NCBI GenBank assembly: GCA_963652335.1
Contig: CAVJSS010000004.1
Span: 1-63,153 of the forward strand
Length of the DNA stretch: 63,153 bases
Direction: 5' to 3'
Source: UBA4951 sp963652335
GTDB taxonomy: Bacteria > Bacillota_I > Bacilli_A > RFN20 > CAG-826
The notes below the pieces were generated by a model. It saw nothing but the letters and a program-made list of their open reading frames with translations, ran no database searches and was not told the origin of the DNA. The position numbers and the translations under genes were made by a program. Of the stretch, positions 24,145-33,197 are shown piece by piece (positions within the stretch are counted from its first letter, which is position 1; the number at the start of each line of letters is the position of its first letter).

Positions 24145-25737
24145 TTAAAATTGAACATATCCGAACTCGAATCTCGGGAGTCCGGATCCATAGAATCCGA
24201 AGGTGACTATAACCACCGTCAATAGGATATAACAAGAGATCCTAAACCATGCCGGTGTCTTATTCATTTTGTCTATAAAGGAAGTATTTGGCTTCACTTC
24301 CTGAATGATATCGATCGCTAAAACGAAGAAAGAGAAGAATACCGCGCAGGCTGAGGTTATCCATCCAGGCGAGGTGCCAAGCAAGTTGTCGATCCTAAAA
24401 TCAGTCACGTTCCACATTTTTACGAATAGCTGCCATGCTTCGCTTAGGCTCGGAGCCATGAAGATGATTCTTCCCACCGCCAAAATGAAAATCGTCCTTA
24501 TATGTTGGAATATTTTCCAACCGATAGAAGTTTCTTTGATGTGGGTTATTTGATGGAGTTTCTTATTTAAAGGTTCGAAAATGATAGAAAGGATGATGAT
24601 GATTCCATAATAAGCGCCCCAAAGGACGTAATTCCATGAGGCACCATGCCATAATCCAGTCAAAAGCCAAACGACGATAAGGCCGAAGACGGCTGGCATT
24701 TTCTTCCCAAAATTCTTAAAGACTTTTTTGCTCCCTTTGCCTATTGCCAAAGAAAATTTGGAAACGGACAAAGGATAGAAGACATAATCTTTGAACCAAC
24801 TTCCCAAAGTCATGTGCCACCTTCTCCAATAATCATCGATGGTCAAGGCGAAATATGGGTGATTGAAATTTTCCGGGAGTTTGACCCCGAATAGTCCGGA
24901 TAAGCCGATCGCGATGTCCATATAGCCTGAGAAATCGCAATAATCGTAGATGAAATAAAAGAAAACGGTTATCAACGATTCAATGCCGGAGAGATCGACG
25001 ATATTGGAAAAAGCGTAAGTCACGAAGACTGCCAAAGCGTCGGCTATGACCAATTTCTTGAAATATCCGTAGCCTAACCTAACCAACGAGGAAGTGATTC
25101 CTTCATAGGTTAGGGAATGTTCGCCAAACAGGGTTTCTTCCATTTCTTTGTATCTGACGATCGGCCCTTGCATCACTTTGGGGAAGAAAGTCATGAACAA
25201 GGAGAATTTCAGGAAATTCTTTTCGCATTCTATTTTGTTCCAATATACATCGGTTATGTAGCCAATCGCCTGAAAAGTATAAAAAGAAATGCCTAATGGC
25301 AAAAACAGATTCAAATGAGGGGTCTCGGTTCCTGGTTTGATGAGATTGACTATCCCATATATGTTGCCTATAAGGAAATCAAGATATTTCATCACGGCCA
25401 AGATGACGACGTTGAGGATTATCGCGCCTATCAAAGCTCCTTTTCTGGCTTTCTTGTTTTTGGCTTTGTAGGCTTTTTTCTCTTCCAAGGTCATCTCGTC
25501 TTTGTGAAGGGAAAGATATTCTTTCTGCTCTTTGTTCTTTTTATCGATCAAGCGGGCGAAGAAATACATCGAAACCGTCGTTGCTATAACGAAAAAGAGG
25601 GACTTCCAGCTGACCCAGCCATAGAAAACCAAACTAACCACCAATAAGGTGATATAGCGGTATTTCTTTGGGGTGACCCAATAAGAAACGAAGGCCACCA
25701 CAAGGAAGGGAATGAAATAATAGCTGACAAAGCCCAT
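24145..25737 (-). CDS. AlgI-type MBOAT acyltransferase in dlt-like operon
   Basis: 530 residues with about ten membrane segments. The MBOAT core is present: DDYWRRWHMTLGSWFKDYVFYPL and the putative catalytic His in GLWHGASWNYVLWGAY. These motifs are closer to AlgI/PatA proteins than to classical DltB (about 400 residues, where the His context differs). An unusual charged insert at about 70-105 (KNKEQKEYL to KAKNKKARKG) lies in a cytoplasmic loop. It should carry acyl groups from the carrier protein across the membrane to an SGNH partner. RBS AAGGAA. It sits ten bases after the carrier-protein gene. Confidence 0.85.
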   Translation of the reverse strand: MGFVSYYFIPFLVVAFVSYWVTPKKYRYITLLVVSLVFYGWVSWKSLFFVIATTVSMYFFARLIDKKNKEQKEYLSLHKDEMTLEEKKAYKAKNKKARKGALIGAIILNVVILAVMKYLDFLIGNIYGIVNLIKPGTETPHLNLFLPLGISFYTFQAIGYITDVYWNKIECEKNFLKFSLFMTFFPKVMQGPIVRYKEMEETLFGEHSLTYEGITSSLVRLGYGYFKKLVIADALAVFVTYAFSNIVDLSGIESLITVFFYFIYDYCDFSGYMDIAIGLSGLFGVKLPENFNHPYFALTIDDYWRRWHMTLGSWFKDYVFYPLSVSKFSLAIGKGSKKVFKNFGKKMPAVFGLIVVWLLTGLWHGASWNYVLWGAYYGIIIILSIIFEPLNKKLHQITHIKETSIGWKIFQHIRTIFILAVGRIIFMAPSLSEAWQLFVKMWNVTDFRIDNLLGTSPGWITSACAVFFSFFVLAIDIIQEVKPNTSFIDKMNKTPAWFRISCYILLTVVIVTFGFYGSGLPRFEFGYVQF

Positions 25738-25747
25738 TCTAAATTCC

Positions 25748-25984
25748 TTATTCAGACAAACGTTCGACCATCTTGATCAATCCTTCCAAGGTATCGAAGT
25801 TCTCGTAGGAGATCTCCTGAGGAGGTATTTCGATATCGAAGTCATCGCTTAATTCGGCAACCAAAGTAACGATGTCCAAAGAATTCAAAGTTCCTCCATG
25901 GACCAATTCTTTGATTGAGCCGAAATCATCGATCTCCGGATGCAAATCTTTTAGAATCTCAACTATTTTCTCTTTGATTTCCAT
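25748..25984 (-). CDS. DltC-like acyl carrier protein
   Basis: 78 residues. The phosphopantetheine attachment motif is GTLNSLDIV (Ser about 37), with the DltC-like HGG lead-in and an acidic second half (DDFDIEIPPQEI). AAGGAGA precedes the ATG. It carries the activated residue made by the upstream adenylation enzyme to the MBOAT protein downstream. The length is normal for DltC (about 78-80). Confidence 0.85.
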   Translation of the reverse strand: MEIKEKIVEILKDLHPEIDDFGSIKELVHGGTLNSLDIVTLVAELSDDFDIEIPPQEISYENFDTLEGLIKMVERLSE

Positions 25985-25996
25985 AATTTCTCCTTT

Positions 25997-27430
25997 TTAT
26001 AAGAGGTACATTAAACCCGCTCTATCGATCTTGCCGTTTTGGTTAAGCGGCATTTTGTCCAATTTCTCAAATCGGTTAGGCATCATATAGAAGGCCAGTT
26101 TCTTGCCTAAGTCATTTATGATTGTTTTTTTATAGTCGTCCAGCGTCTTATTCAAGGTGAAAAAGAGAACGATTTTGTCTTTTTCTTTCTCATAAAGGCA
26201 GCAACAATTATCGATATATGGAAGAGCCATCACGGCTACTTCGATCTCTTGGAGTTCGATCCTATACCCAAGATGCTTGATTTGAAAGTCTTTGCGAGTT
26301 TGGAAGACGATGTCGCCATTTTCATCTATTTTGGCGTAATCGCCCGTATGCAAAGTGGTTGGATTCGTGCTTCTATCGAAAGCGATCTTATCTTTCTCCG
26401 GGTCATTTATATAACCTAAGGCGACTTGTTTTGATTTGATCAATATTTCACCGTCAAGCAGAGCGACTTCGTTGTTTTTGATAGGCTTGCCGGTTGGGAT
26501 TTCCTTATCGAGTGACTGAATGCCTTTCATTTCGTGATAAAGGGAAACTCCGGCGACCTCAGAAGAACCGAAAATGTTGAAATATCTGACATCCGGGGCT
26601 TTTTCGATCCAATAATTCAGATATTTCGGAGGGAATACCTCCCCGACGAAATAAACGTATTTCAAATCGTTAAGCTTTGAAAAATTCAAGACTTTGACCT
26701 TGGCGATCATCGTTAAGGCGCTGGGAACCCAACAAATATAGCTAATATGGTTCGCGTTTAGGTATTTTATCGTTTCGCCCGGAAGAGCAAAGACCGATTT
26801 TTCTGGAATGAATAAGGTGCCGTTCATTCCCAAAGCCAAATAAATATCCTTGGCGGAGGCATCGAAACTAAATGGGGTTTGATTGGCTATCCTTTCTTCA
26901 TTTAAAAAGGGGAATGTCAGAAGGAAATTGGAAACGAACGCCAAGATGTTTTCGTGCGTTTTGATAACGCCTTTCGGGACGCCGGTGGATCCGGAAGTGA
27001 AGACAACATACAAAGGCTTATTATCCAAAATAACCGGATTGCTTAGTGGCTTTCCCGAAAAAAGCGTCTCTTTGCTTATCGTTTCGAATAAATCGCCTTT
27101 ATTAATCAAAGGGTCCGCTTCGATAAGATAGTTGGCCAAAGACGCTTCTTTGATCTTCTTGAGCTTTTCATAAGGCATGTCCGATAGGACTGGGATATAG
27201 CAATTGCCTGAGGCGGCAATACCGAAAAAATAAAGAATCGAATCGATCGTTCTCGAAACGGAGACTACGATCGGCTGATTCTCTATTCCTTTTTCTATCA
27301 AACTTCCGGCTATTTCAAGGCAAGATTGGTAAACTTCAAGATTGCTTAAATGATTGACGCCATCATCCAATAAGGGATGATTGGGTTCTTCGTTTGCCAA
27401 TTTCGATAACAATTCAATGACGTTAGCCAT
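25997..27430 (-). CDS. DltA-like adenylation enzyme
   Basis: 477 residues, ANL superfamily. Core motifs: FTSGSTGVPKGV (A3, about 148), NIFGSSEVAG (A5), HTGDYAKID (A7) and KDFQIKHLGYRIELQEIEVA (A8), with the catalytic Lys near the end (NQNGKIDR). It activates an amino or fatty acid as the adenylate and loads it on the carrier protein. Resemblance to D-alanine:carrier ligases is the best guess, but the substrate pocket cannot be read reliably. The promoter -10 is only nine bases from the start codon, and a 16-bp palindrome overlies the promoter. Confidence 0.8.
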   Translation of the reverse strand: MANVIELLSKLANEEPNHPLLDDGVNHLSNLEVYQSCLEIAGSLIEKGIENQPIVVSVSRTIDSILYFFGIAASGNCYIPVLSDMPYEKLKKIKEASLANYLIEADPLINKGDLFETISKETLFSGKPLSNPVILDNKPLYVVFTSGSTGVPKGVIKTHENILAFVSNFLLTFPFLNEERIANQTPFSFDASAKDIYLALGMNGTLFIPEKSVFALPGETIKYLNANHISYICWVPSALTMIAKVKVLNFSKLNDLKYVYFVGEVFPPKYLNYWIEKAPDVRYFNIFGSSEVAGVSLYHEMKGIQSLDKEIPTGKPIKNNEVALLDGEILIKSKQVALGYINDPEKDKIAFDRSTNPTTLHTGDYAKIDENGDIVFQTRKDFQIKHLGYRIELQEIEVAVMALPYIDNCCCLYEKEKDKIVLFFTLNKTLDDYKKTIINDLGKKLAFYMMPNRFEKLDKMPLNQNGKIDRAGLMYLL

Positions 27431-27439
27431 ACCTAACGT

Positions 27440-27466
27440 ATCATACTCTCTTTAAACTAGTTTAAA
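27440..27466 (-). promoter_or_regulatory. Promoter with perfect 16-bp palindrome, dlt-like operon
   Basis: -10 TATGAT on the minus strand (27440-27445). TTTAAACTAGTTTAAA (27451-27466) is a perfect palindrome occupying the spacer/-35 region, the classical position for a repressor. Confidence 0.65.
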
Positions 27467-27529
27467 CACCCTTTAATTCCGTTTTGGGTTTATGGCTTGC
27501 CCTTCGCTTTAGATTACCTTTAAAGAAAA

Positions 27530-27560
27530 AAGGATTGACGAGCATTGGTCAATCCCATTT
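27530..27560 (-). terminator. Terminator of tRNA-Ser(GCT)
   Basis: GGATTGAC...GTCAATCC stem followed on the minus strand by a T run, directly downstream of the tRNA. It resembles the tRNA-Cys terminator. Confidence 0.75.
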
Positions 27561-27567
27561 AGTCAAG

Positions 27568-27658
27568 TGGCGGAGACAGAGAGATTTGAACTCTCGCACG
27601 AGTAACCCCGTCTAACGGTTTAGCAAACCGTCCCCTTCGGCCTCTTGGGTATGTCTCC
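27568..27658 (-). tRNA. tRNA-Ser (GCT)
   Basis: 91 nt with a long variable arm and encoded CCA. Acceptor GGAGACA/TGTCTCC, anticodon stem ACGGT/ACCGT, loop TTGCTAA. Confidence 0.95.
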
Positions 27659-27704
27659 GTGCTGGGATACTTTAGCACAAAGCATCCCGAGAAACTATTT
27701 ATTT

Positions 27705-29141
27705 TTAATAGGCTTTGGCAAAATAAGCGACGATATTGGATTTTTCGCCACAGACAGGGCAAATGGTGCCATCATCGATTTCCTTATAGATGCAACGAGC
27801 CGTTCCGCCGTTGGTCAATTCTTTGATCTTCAACTCGCAGGCTTCATGGCCGCAATAAGGCATACGGACATATCCGCCTTTCTCTAGCCTGTCCTTCAAA
27901 TCATCGAGATTGTCGACATCTGAGATATGTCCATCCAAGAAAGCCTTGGCTTTATCGTACATATTTTGATGGATTTCATCCAATAAGGATGGAATCTTCT
28001 CTTCCAATTCGGAAATCGGGGCGGTTATCTTTTCCCCATTGACTCGTTTGGTCATAACGGCGTTCCCCTCGGATAAATCCCTTGGTCCGACCTCGATGCG
28101 GAGTGGTACGCCTTTCATCTCGTATTCGGCGAATTTCCAACCAGCGGTCCTCGAATCGTCATCGTCGACTCTGACGCGGACGCCTTTCTTTTTCAAAACG
28201 GAGGCGATGTTATGACATGCGTCCAAAACCCCTTCTTGTTGTTGACGGATGGGGACGATCACCACTTGGATTGGAGCGACATGCGGAGGCAAAACCAGGC
28301 CATTGTCATCGCCGTGGACCATGATTATGGCGCCAATAAGTCTAGTCGATGCTCCCCAAGAGGTTTGATGAGGGGTTTCAAGCTTGTTTTCTTTGCCAAG
28401 ATAAGAAATCCCATAAGCTTCCGCGAAACCAGTGCCAAGATAATGGGAAGTTCCGGACTGGAGGGCTTTCCCATCATGCATCAAGGCTTCGATTGTGTAG
28501 GTAGCCACCGCGCCGGCAAAGGTTTCATGTTCCGTCTTTTTGCCTTTCAAAAATGGGATGGCGAGCAGATCTCTGCCGCAATCGTCATAGACATCAAGCA
28601 TCCTTCTGACATTATCTTCGGCGTCTTCCCTATTGGTGAAAAGACAATGGCCCTCTTGCCAAAGGAATTCGGAACCTCTCAAAAACGGACGGGTCGTCTT
28701 TTCCCAACGGACGACGGAACACCACTGATTGTAACGGACAGGGAGGTCTCGATGGGAAGAAATGGTCCTTTTGAACAATTCGGAGAAGAGGATTTCGGAA
28801 GTTGGCCTGATAACCAGTGGATCCTCTAATTTCTTTCCGCCGCCGATCGTGGCGATCAAAGCCTCAGGAGCAAACCCCTCGACGTGTTCTTTTTCAACGT
28901 TGAACAATGACATTGGGATCACCAAAGGAAGATAGACGTTTTCCGCCCCTTCTTCTTTGAAGCGTCTGTTCATGTAATTTTGGATCTCTTCCCAAATGGC
29001 ATAGCCATAAGGCAAATATTCGATGAATCCTTTCACCGATGAATAATCCATCAATTTGGCTTTGCGGCAGACGTCGGTATACCATTGGGCGAAATCGACG
29101 TCTCTGGCCGTTATAGATTGGTTCTTTGGTTGGTTGGCCAT
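27705..29141 (-). CDS. proS: Prolyl-tRNA synthetase, archaeal/eukaryal-type
   Basis: 478 residues, the length of the short (type 3) ProRS without an editing insert. Class II motif 2 is near WCSVVRWEKTTRPFLRGSEFLWQEGH, and motif 3 is lost in the anticodon-domain transition. The C-terminal zinc-like domain has Cys residues in CGHEACE, TARCIY and ICPVCGE and ends with the conserved YFAKAY. It charges tRNA-Pro. No T-box leader is visible. It starts two bases after the stop codon of the upstream GGDEF-EAL-like gene, so the two are co-transcribed. Confidence 0.96.
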   Translation of the reverse strand: MANQPKNQSITARDVDFAQWYTDVCRKAKLMDYSSVKGFIEYLPYGYAIWEEIQNYMNRRFKEEGAENVYLPLVIPMSLFNVEKEHVEGFAPEALIATIGGGKKLEDPLVIRPTSEILFSELFKRTISSHRDLPVRYNQWCSVVRWEKTTRPFLRGSEFLWQEGHCLFTNREDAEDNVRRMLDVYDDCGRDLLAIPFLKGKKTEHETFAGAVATYTIEALMHDGKALQSGTSHYLGTGFAEAYGISYLGKENKLETPHQTSWGASTRLIGAIIMVHGDDNGLVLPPHVAPIQVVIVPIRQQQEGVLDACHNIASVLKKKGVRVRVDDDDSRTAGWKFAEYEMKGVPLRIEVGPRDLSEGNAVMTKRVNGEKITAPISELEEKIPSLLDEIHQNMYDKAKAFLDGHISDVDNLDDLKDRLEKGGYVRMPYCGHEACELKIKELTNGGTARCIYKEIDDGTICPVCGEKSNIVAYFAKAY

Positions 29142-29143
29142 TG

Positions 29144-30964
29144 TTATTTTCCTTCTTTCATGAATTGCAATTTCGTTACGCTCTTGCTCGGAAGAGGTTT
29201 CATCATCTTCTCATATGGGGCCACCATATCAGAAGAGATATAGTCGATTCCGCTTCTGACTACCATCTCGACTATGTTCCAAGTGGTTAGGTTAGTGGCG
29301 ATGATCGGCTTTTTGTATTTTAGAAGACCTTCGACCAAAACATGGAGTTCGGAACGGATGCGGGCGTCTTTATCGAAGTTGTCTTCAGAAGACAGATCGA
29401 CGAAGAAAGCGTCGCATTTCTCATATATCCTATGATCGAGATCCAAGATGTTGTTTTTCAAAATCATCGCGAATCTGATGCCTTTCCCCCTCAATTCTTC
29501 GGTTTGGCTAAGGAATTTGTCTAAGCCCATGGCATCCAAGCTGTTTTGGATATCATCGGCCCCATAGGTTAGATAAAGGTTCGATTCCTTGACGATTCTA
29601 GAGCGCATAAGGATCGGGACGCAGACGTCCCTTTCATCCATCTTGACCCTGAAAAAGAGACGGTGTTCCTTGTTGGATCTTTCGGAGATGAATTTGGGGA
29701 TGGTGTTTTTCATTATGGCGGTCAATAAGGTTTGAAGACAGCCCGTTCTAACCGCATAGTTTTTCATTTGGGTTGCCGTCGTGAAGCTTGAATTCACAGG
29801 TGAGAACCTTGATATGTATCCATATATTTTCATGCGCTTTGCATCATAGACTGGCCTGAATGTATAACTGATCCTTTTTTCTTCTATCAATCTGGTGATC
29901 TCGTTGTCAAAATCGCTTTGAGGCTCTTCGGAATAAGCAGCCAAGGGGGTGTTGACCTTCTCGTATATGGCAATTGGCCTAGGAGTGTTGACAATCGAGT
30001 TGGCCAAAATGGAGACCTGACGAAGGATGACGTCGGAATCTCCCAAGCAGTCTTTGTTAAGCAAGAAGCCGCATTTTATTTGGAATTGACTTAAGGTCTT
30101 GGCGGATTTGCCCAAATCCTCACTTAATTGAGCGGTAACTCCGTAAATCACTTCCAAAGCGAACAAAAGCCCTTGGGAAAGGTCGTTGAAGGTGAAATTG
30201 GCGATGGCCAATTCCCCAGGGGCCAAATTCAATATCTTTTGGTTCCCTACCGCATAGCGGGAAACGTAATCGACGAATTTCTTGTCCAAATCGATTTTCT
30301 GAGGCTTGCTGTTTTTGCTTTTGTAGGTCGTTTCTTTTTCAACGAGCTTGAAGCAGAACGTCATCCCGGATGTCGAACCATTGGCCCTTAACGATTCGGC
30401 TAATTCCGATTCGCTTGAAAGCATCTTTCTGGCATTTCTTGTCCTAAATGATTTATCGATCAGATACGATTCCAAATGGATGATTCCGGTCGTTGGGTCG
30501 GCATTGACCAATCTGAAGAAATAATGAAGGGCTTTGCGTTCGCTCTTTTTGCTTTTGTTCTTCCTTTGATAGCTGATCAAAAAATACGGCACGTCGTTGG
30601 AGCCGTTTAGAATCGAATTGATCCAATCGTTTAGTTTGACTCTTTCGGCGCTTGGGAAGGAATTGTAGAAACTATTGAGAGATTGTTCTCTTTTGTTTTT
30701 CATATCGCCCAAACTAAAAGAAGTCACTTCTTGCCTAGGGGCGTTGACTATGATGATCCTTACCCTTCGATTGGGATCGGTCAGCTTGCTTTCGAAACGT
30801 TTTTGCCTTAAGCCGATCTTTAGGAAGATGGCGATGCCAACGATTGAGGCCACGACGAAAAGTGTGACGCCGATTCCGAAGGCATAATCCCCCAAAGTCA
30901 ATCCGTCAAACCAATCGGAAGGGGTTTTATTGTCAAATAAATATATCAAAAAGCAGCTTAACAT
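29144..30964 (-). CDS. Membrane protein with degenerate GGDEF and EAL domains
   Basis: 606 residues. A membrane segment lies at about 25-50 (FGIGVTLFVVASIVGIAIF). Residues about 60-330 have the size and strand pattern of a GGDEF domain, but the GGDEF motif is absent. Residues about 355-595 look like an EAL domain: the normal YQP block is YTFRPVYD, the EAL triplet is replaced (GYISRFSP), and the late motif is LTTWNIVEMVVRSGIDYISSD. All catalytic residues I would expect are missing, so it is more likely a nucleotide sensor or scaffold than an enzyme. It is co-transcribed with proS. A -10 (TAAAAT) eight bases before the start suggests a leaderless transcript. Confidence 0.6.
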   Translation of the reverse strand: MLSCFLIYLFDNKTPSDWFDGLTLGDYAFGIGVTLFVVASIVGIAIFLKIGLRQKRFESKLTDPNRRVRIIIVNAPRQEVTSFSLGDMKNKREQSLNSFYNSFPSAERVKLNDWINSILNGSNDVPYFLISYQRKNKSKKSERKALHYFFRLVNADPTTGIIHLESYLIDKSFRTRNARKMLSSESELAESLRANGSTSGMTFCFKLVEKETTYKSKNSKPQKIDLDKKFVDYVSRYAVGNQKILNLAPGELAIANFTFNDLSQGLLFALEVIYGVTAQLSEDLGKSAKTLSQFQIKCGFLLNKDCLGDSDVILRQVSILANSIVNTPRPIAIYEKVNTPLAAYSEEPQSDFDNEITRLIEEKRISYTFRPVYDAKRMKIYGYISRFSPVNSSFTTATQMKNYAVRTGCLQTLLTAIMKNTIPKFISERSNKEHRLFFRVKMDERDVCVPILMRSRIVKESNLYLTYGADDIQNSLDAMGLDKFLSQTEELRGKGIRFAMILKNNILDLDHRIYEKCDAFFVDLSSEDNFDKDARIRSELHVLVEGLLKYKKPIIATNLTTWNIVEMVVRSGIDYISSDMVAPYEKMMKPLPSKSVTKLQFMKEGK

Positions 30965-30972
30965 ACCGTGCT

Positions 30973-31000
30973 ATTTTATCACTTTGCGCGTATGTGTCCA
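30973..31000 (-). promoter_or_regulatory. Promoter of the GGDEF-EAL-like / proS operon
   Basis: Minus strand: -35 TGGACA (30995-31000), 16-bp spacer, -10 TAAAAT (30973-30978), eight bases before the ATG. No Shine-Dalgarno is seen. Confidence 0.6.
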
Positions 31001-31056
31001 CGCACAAAGATTTTAGGTTGAGCGGAATCTTTATAAGTTGTATCATTAATCGCGCT

Positions 31057-31147
31057 GGAGAAGTACCCAAGTGGCCGAAGGGGGCGGTTTCGAAAACCGC
31101 TAGTAGGCGCAAGCCTAGCCGGGGTTCGACTCCCCGCTTCTCCGCCA
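31057..31147 (+). tRNA. tRNA-Ser (CGA)
   Basis: 91 nt with encoded CCA. Acceptor GGAGAAG/CTTCTCC, anticodon stem GCGGT/ACCGC, loop TTCGAAA, long variable arm (TAGGC-GCAA-GCCTA). Confidence 0.95.
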
Positions 31148-31197
31148 GCTTCGTTAATATCCCCGCCATTTATGAAATCGTGGTCATATGATTGATT

Positions 31198-32526
31198 TCA
31201 GAAATCGAGGGAATCGTAATTCAATAGGAAGTCGAACAAATCGATGATGACGAATCCGTTCTCGTCTCTTCTTAAAGGGAGCGAGTCTTTCGTGATGATG
31301 ATTTTTTTAAACGAATCTCCGATTTGCTTTAAGCTTCTTTTTTCTCTTTCCAAAGTCTTTTGTTCGTTGATGTTCAAACAACATTGGACGTAATATTTCT
31401 TTTCTCCGTTGGTTGCGACGAAATCGACTTCAGCGGATTTCCTCACATATATCTTTTTTCCGTTTTTGTCTATTCTATCACTTGGTTCGTTGATGGCTAT
31501 TTCGCCAACAGAGACATCCATCTGCCTATATCTCAATTCATTGAATATCACATTTTCCATCAAATGCGTTTCTTCAATTTGCCTAAAGTCCGTCACGGCG
31601 TTTCTAATTCCTACGTCTTCGAAATAAACCTTATAAGGCGTATTTATGTATGCCTTTCCTTTGATATCGTATCTAAAGGCTTTCGAAACGACGAAGGCAT
31701 CCTCAAAATGGGTTACGTAGTTATTGATGGTATCATTTGCTATGTTGACGTTTTTGATTGATTTGAAGCTTTTCTCCAGCTTGGTTGGGCTCGTTGGGCT
31801 TCCTATGGAAGAGGCCAAAACCCCGAAAAGTTCTTTAAGCGTTTCGATTTCCTTGATGTTTTTCCTTCCGATGATGTCTTTTAAATAAACTTCATTGGCA
31901 AGCTCAATCAGAAACTTGCGCCTATCGTTTTTCCCTTGCCTATAAACGATGGGTATCCCTCCGGTGACTATGTAGTTATTCCAAGCATCATTTGGAGTCA
32001 TATCAAAGCCTGTCATGAATTCCGAAAAGGAAAGGGGAAGAAGGTGAATCGATGATTTCCTTCCCCTAAACTTAGTCTCGATTTCCGAAGAAAGCAGTTG
32101 GGAATTGCTTCCGGTGACATAGACGTCGTAGTTGGAATGTGTCAAGAAGCCATTCAAAGTTCCTACGAACGAATCCAATAACTGGATTTCATCCAAAAGC
32201 AGATAATAGGTTTCGTTTTCGGAAGTCATTTCTTTTATAAAAGCCCTGAATTTCTTGGAATTCACGATATAGAGACCGTTTTTATCGTATATCTTAGTTG
32301 GCTCGCTTGCGTAATATTTTTCCAATAAATCTATGTCTTCGTCGTTGTCGAAAGAAAATCTAATAATTGAGCTTTCATCGACTCCGAAAGACAAAAGTTT
32401 TTTATAAAAGATATTATTCATCAAATAGGATTTTCCGCTTCTTCTTGCACCGGTAATAATCTTGATCAATGAATTGTTTTTCTTATCCAAAAGTTGATTT
32501 AGATATTTCTCTCTGCTAAATTCCAT
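31198..32526 (-). CDS. AAA+ ATPase with DUF4143 domain (intact, no. 1)
   Basis: 442 residues. Walker A is GARRSGKS (26-33), Walker B YLLLDEIQLL (about 105-114) and sensor-like VTGSNSQLL (about 136). The C-terminal DUF4143 half contains a PD-(D/E)xK-like block, EVDFVATNGEKKYYVQ (about 378). Function of the family is unknown; members are common, often mobile, in gut bacteria. It is a single gene. Two 35-bp direct repeats precede it, the near one holding a promoter whose spacer is a palindrome. No ribosome binding site is seen and the predicted leader is only about ten bases. It is 49% identical-looking by eye to no. 2 at 54155 in motif layout, though I cannot compute identity. Confidence 0.88.
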   Translation of the reverse strand: MEFSREKYLNQLLDKKNNSLIKIITGARRSGKSYLMNNIFYKKLLSFGVDESSIIRFSFDNDEDIDLLEKYYASEPTKIYDKNGLYIVNSKKFRAFIKEMTSENETYYLLLDEIQLLDSFVGTLNGFLTHSNYDVYVTGSNSQLLSSEIETKFRGRKSSIHLLPLSFSEFMTGFDMTPNDAWNNYIVTGGIPIVYRQGKNDRRKFLIELANEVYLKDIIGRKNIKEIETLKELFGVLASSIGSPTSPTKLEKSFKSIKNVNIANDTINNYVTHFEDAFVVSKAFRYDIKGKAYINTPYKVYFEDVGIRNAVTDFRQIEETHLMENVIFNELRYRQMDVSVGEIAINEPSDRIDKNGKKIYVRKSAEVDFVATNGEKKYYVQCCLNINEQKTLEREKRSLKQIGDSFKKIIITKDSLPLRRDENGFVIIDLFDFLLNYDSLDF

Positions 32527-32540
32527 ACTGACAACACCGC

Positions 32541-32575
32541 TCGATTATTTTCAAAGTCTTTGATTTTTGTCAAAT
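32541..32575 (-). promoter_or_regulatory. 35-bp direct repeat 1 with promoter and palindrome
   Basis: On the minus strand it contains -35 TTGACA (32568-32573), 18-bp spacer and -10 AATAAT (32544-32549). The spacer holds TCAAAG-A-CTTTGA (32551-32563). Repeat 2 at 32613-32647 is nearly the same sequence. Confidence 0.75.
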
Positions 32576-32612
32576 GAATTATATACAATCTTTTAATCAC
32601 GGTCAAGACTGT

Positions 32613-32647
32613 TCGATATATTTCAAAGTCTTTGATTTTTGTCGAAT
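32613..32647 (-). promoter_or_regulatory. 35-bp direct repeat 2
   Basis: Second copy 72 bp upstream of the first, with the same TCAAAGACTTTGA palindrome and only a few mismatches. The -35 is degraded to TCGACA. Confidence 0.75.
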
Positions 32648-32673
32648 ATAAATGCAAATAATGCAAAAAAAAC

Positions 32674-32703
32674 ACGAGAGTTCAAATCCCCATTGCTCCG
32701 CCA
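32674..32703 (+). other. tRNA 3'-end fragment
   Basis: CGAGAGTTCAAATCCCC...TTGCTCCGCCA looks like the T-arm, acceptor 3' strand and CCA of a serine-type tRNA. The T stem is mismatched and no 5' part exists. It may be an attachment-site scar from an element that integrated in a tRNA gene. Confidence 0.5.
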
Positions 32704-33197
32704 TCGGATTTAATCTGGAGAATGCTTGATATCCAAAATAACCAAATTCCAACGCTATTTCAGGCTTATTGAAAATCGCGAAAGATATTCTCATTTCGGA
32801 ATTTTCGCTTCAAGGAAAATGCCGACCGCTTTAAGTCAAAAAGGAATGCGTTCAAAGTGTAATCAATCGGTCCCGCATCTAAATCGGATCCGAATCAATT
32901 CCTCATCGACGTGTTATCGATGGTAAGACTTGGAATCTGTTCCCTAGTAATGCCATTGTTATGACGCGCTTTCTTAAAAAATCCAAATTTTATTTTGACT
33001 ACTTTGCCGAATCGATTCAAATCAAGATGAGGAGGGGCGTCATCAAGCCAATTCGCCATATATCAAAAGCGTTAATTAGACATATTTCTATCAAAATGGG
33101 AAGAAATCCTCGTGGGTGACACATGAAAACAAACATTCGTTTCCACGATATAGGGCAGGGTCTTGAAAGCCATTGATTTCATTCCCCCAATCGTCTT

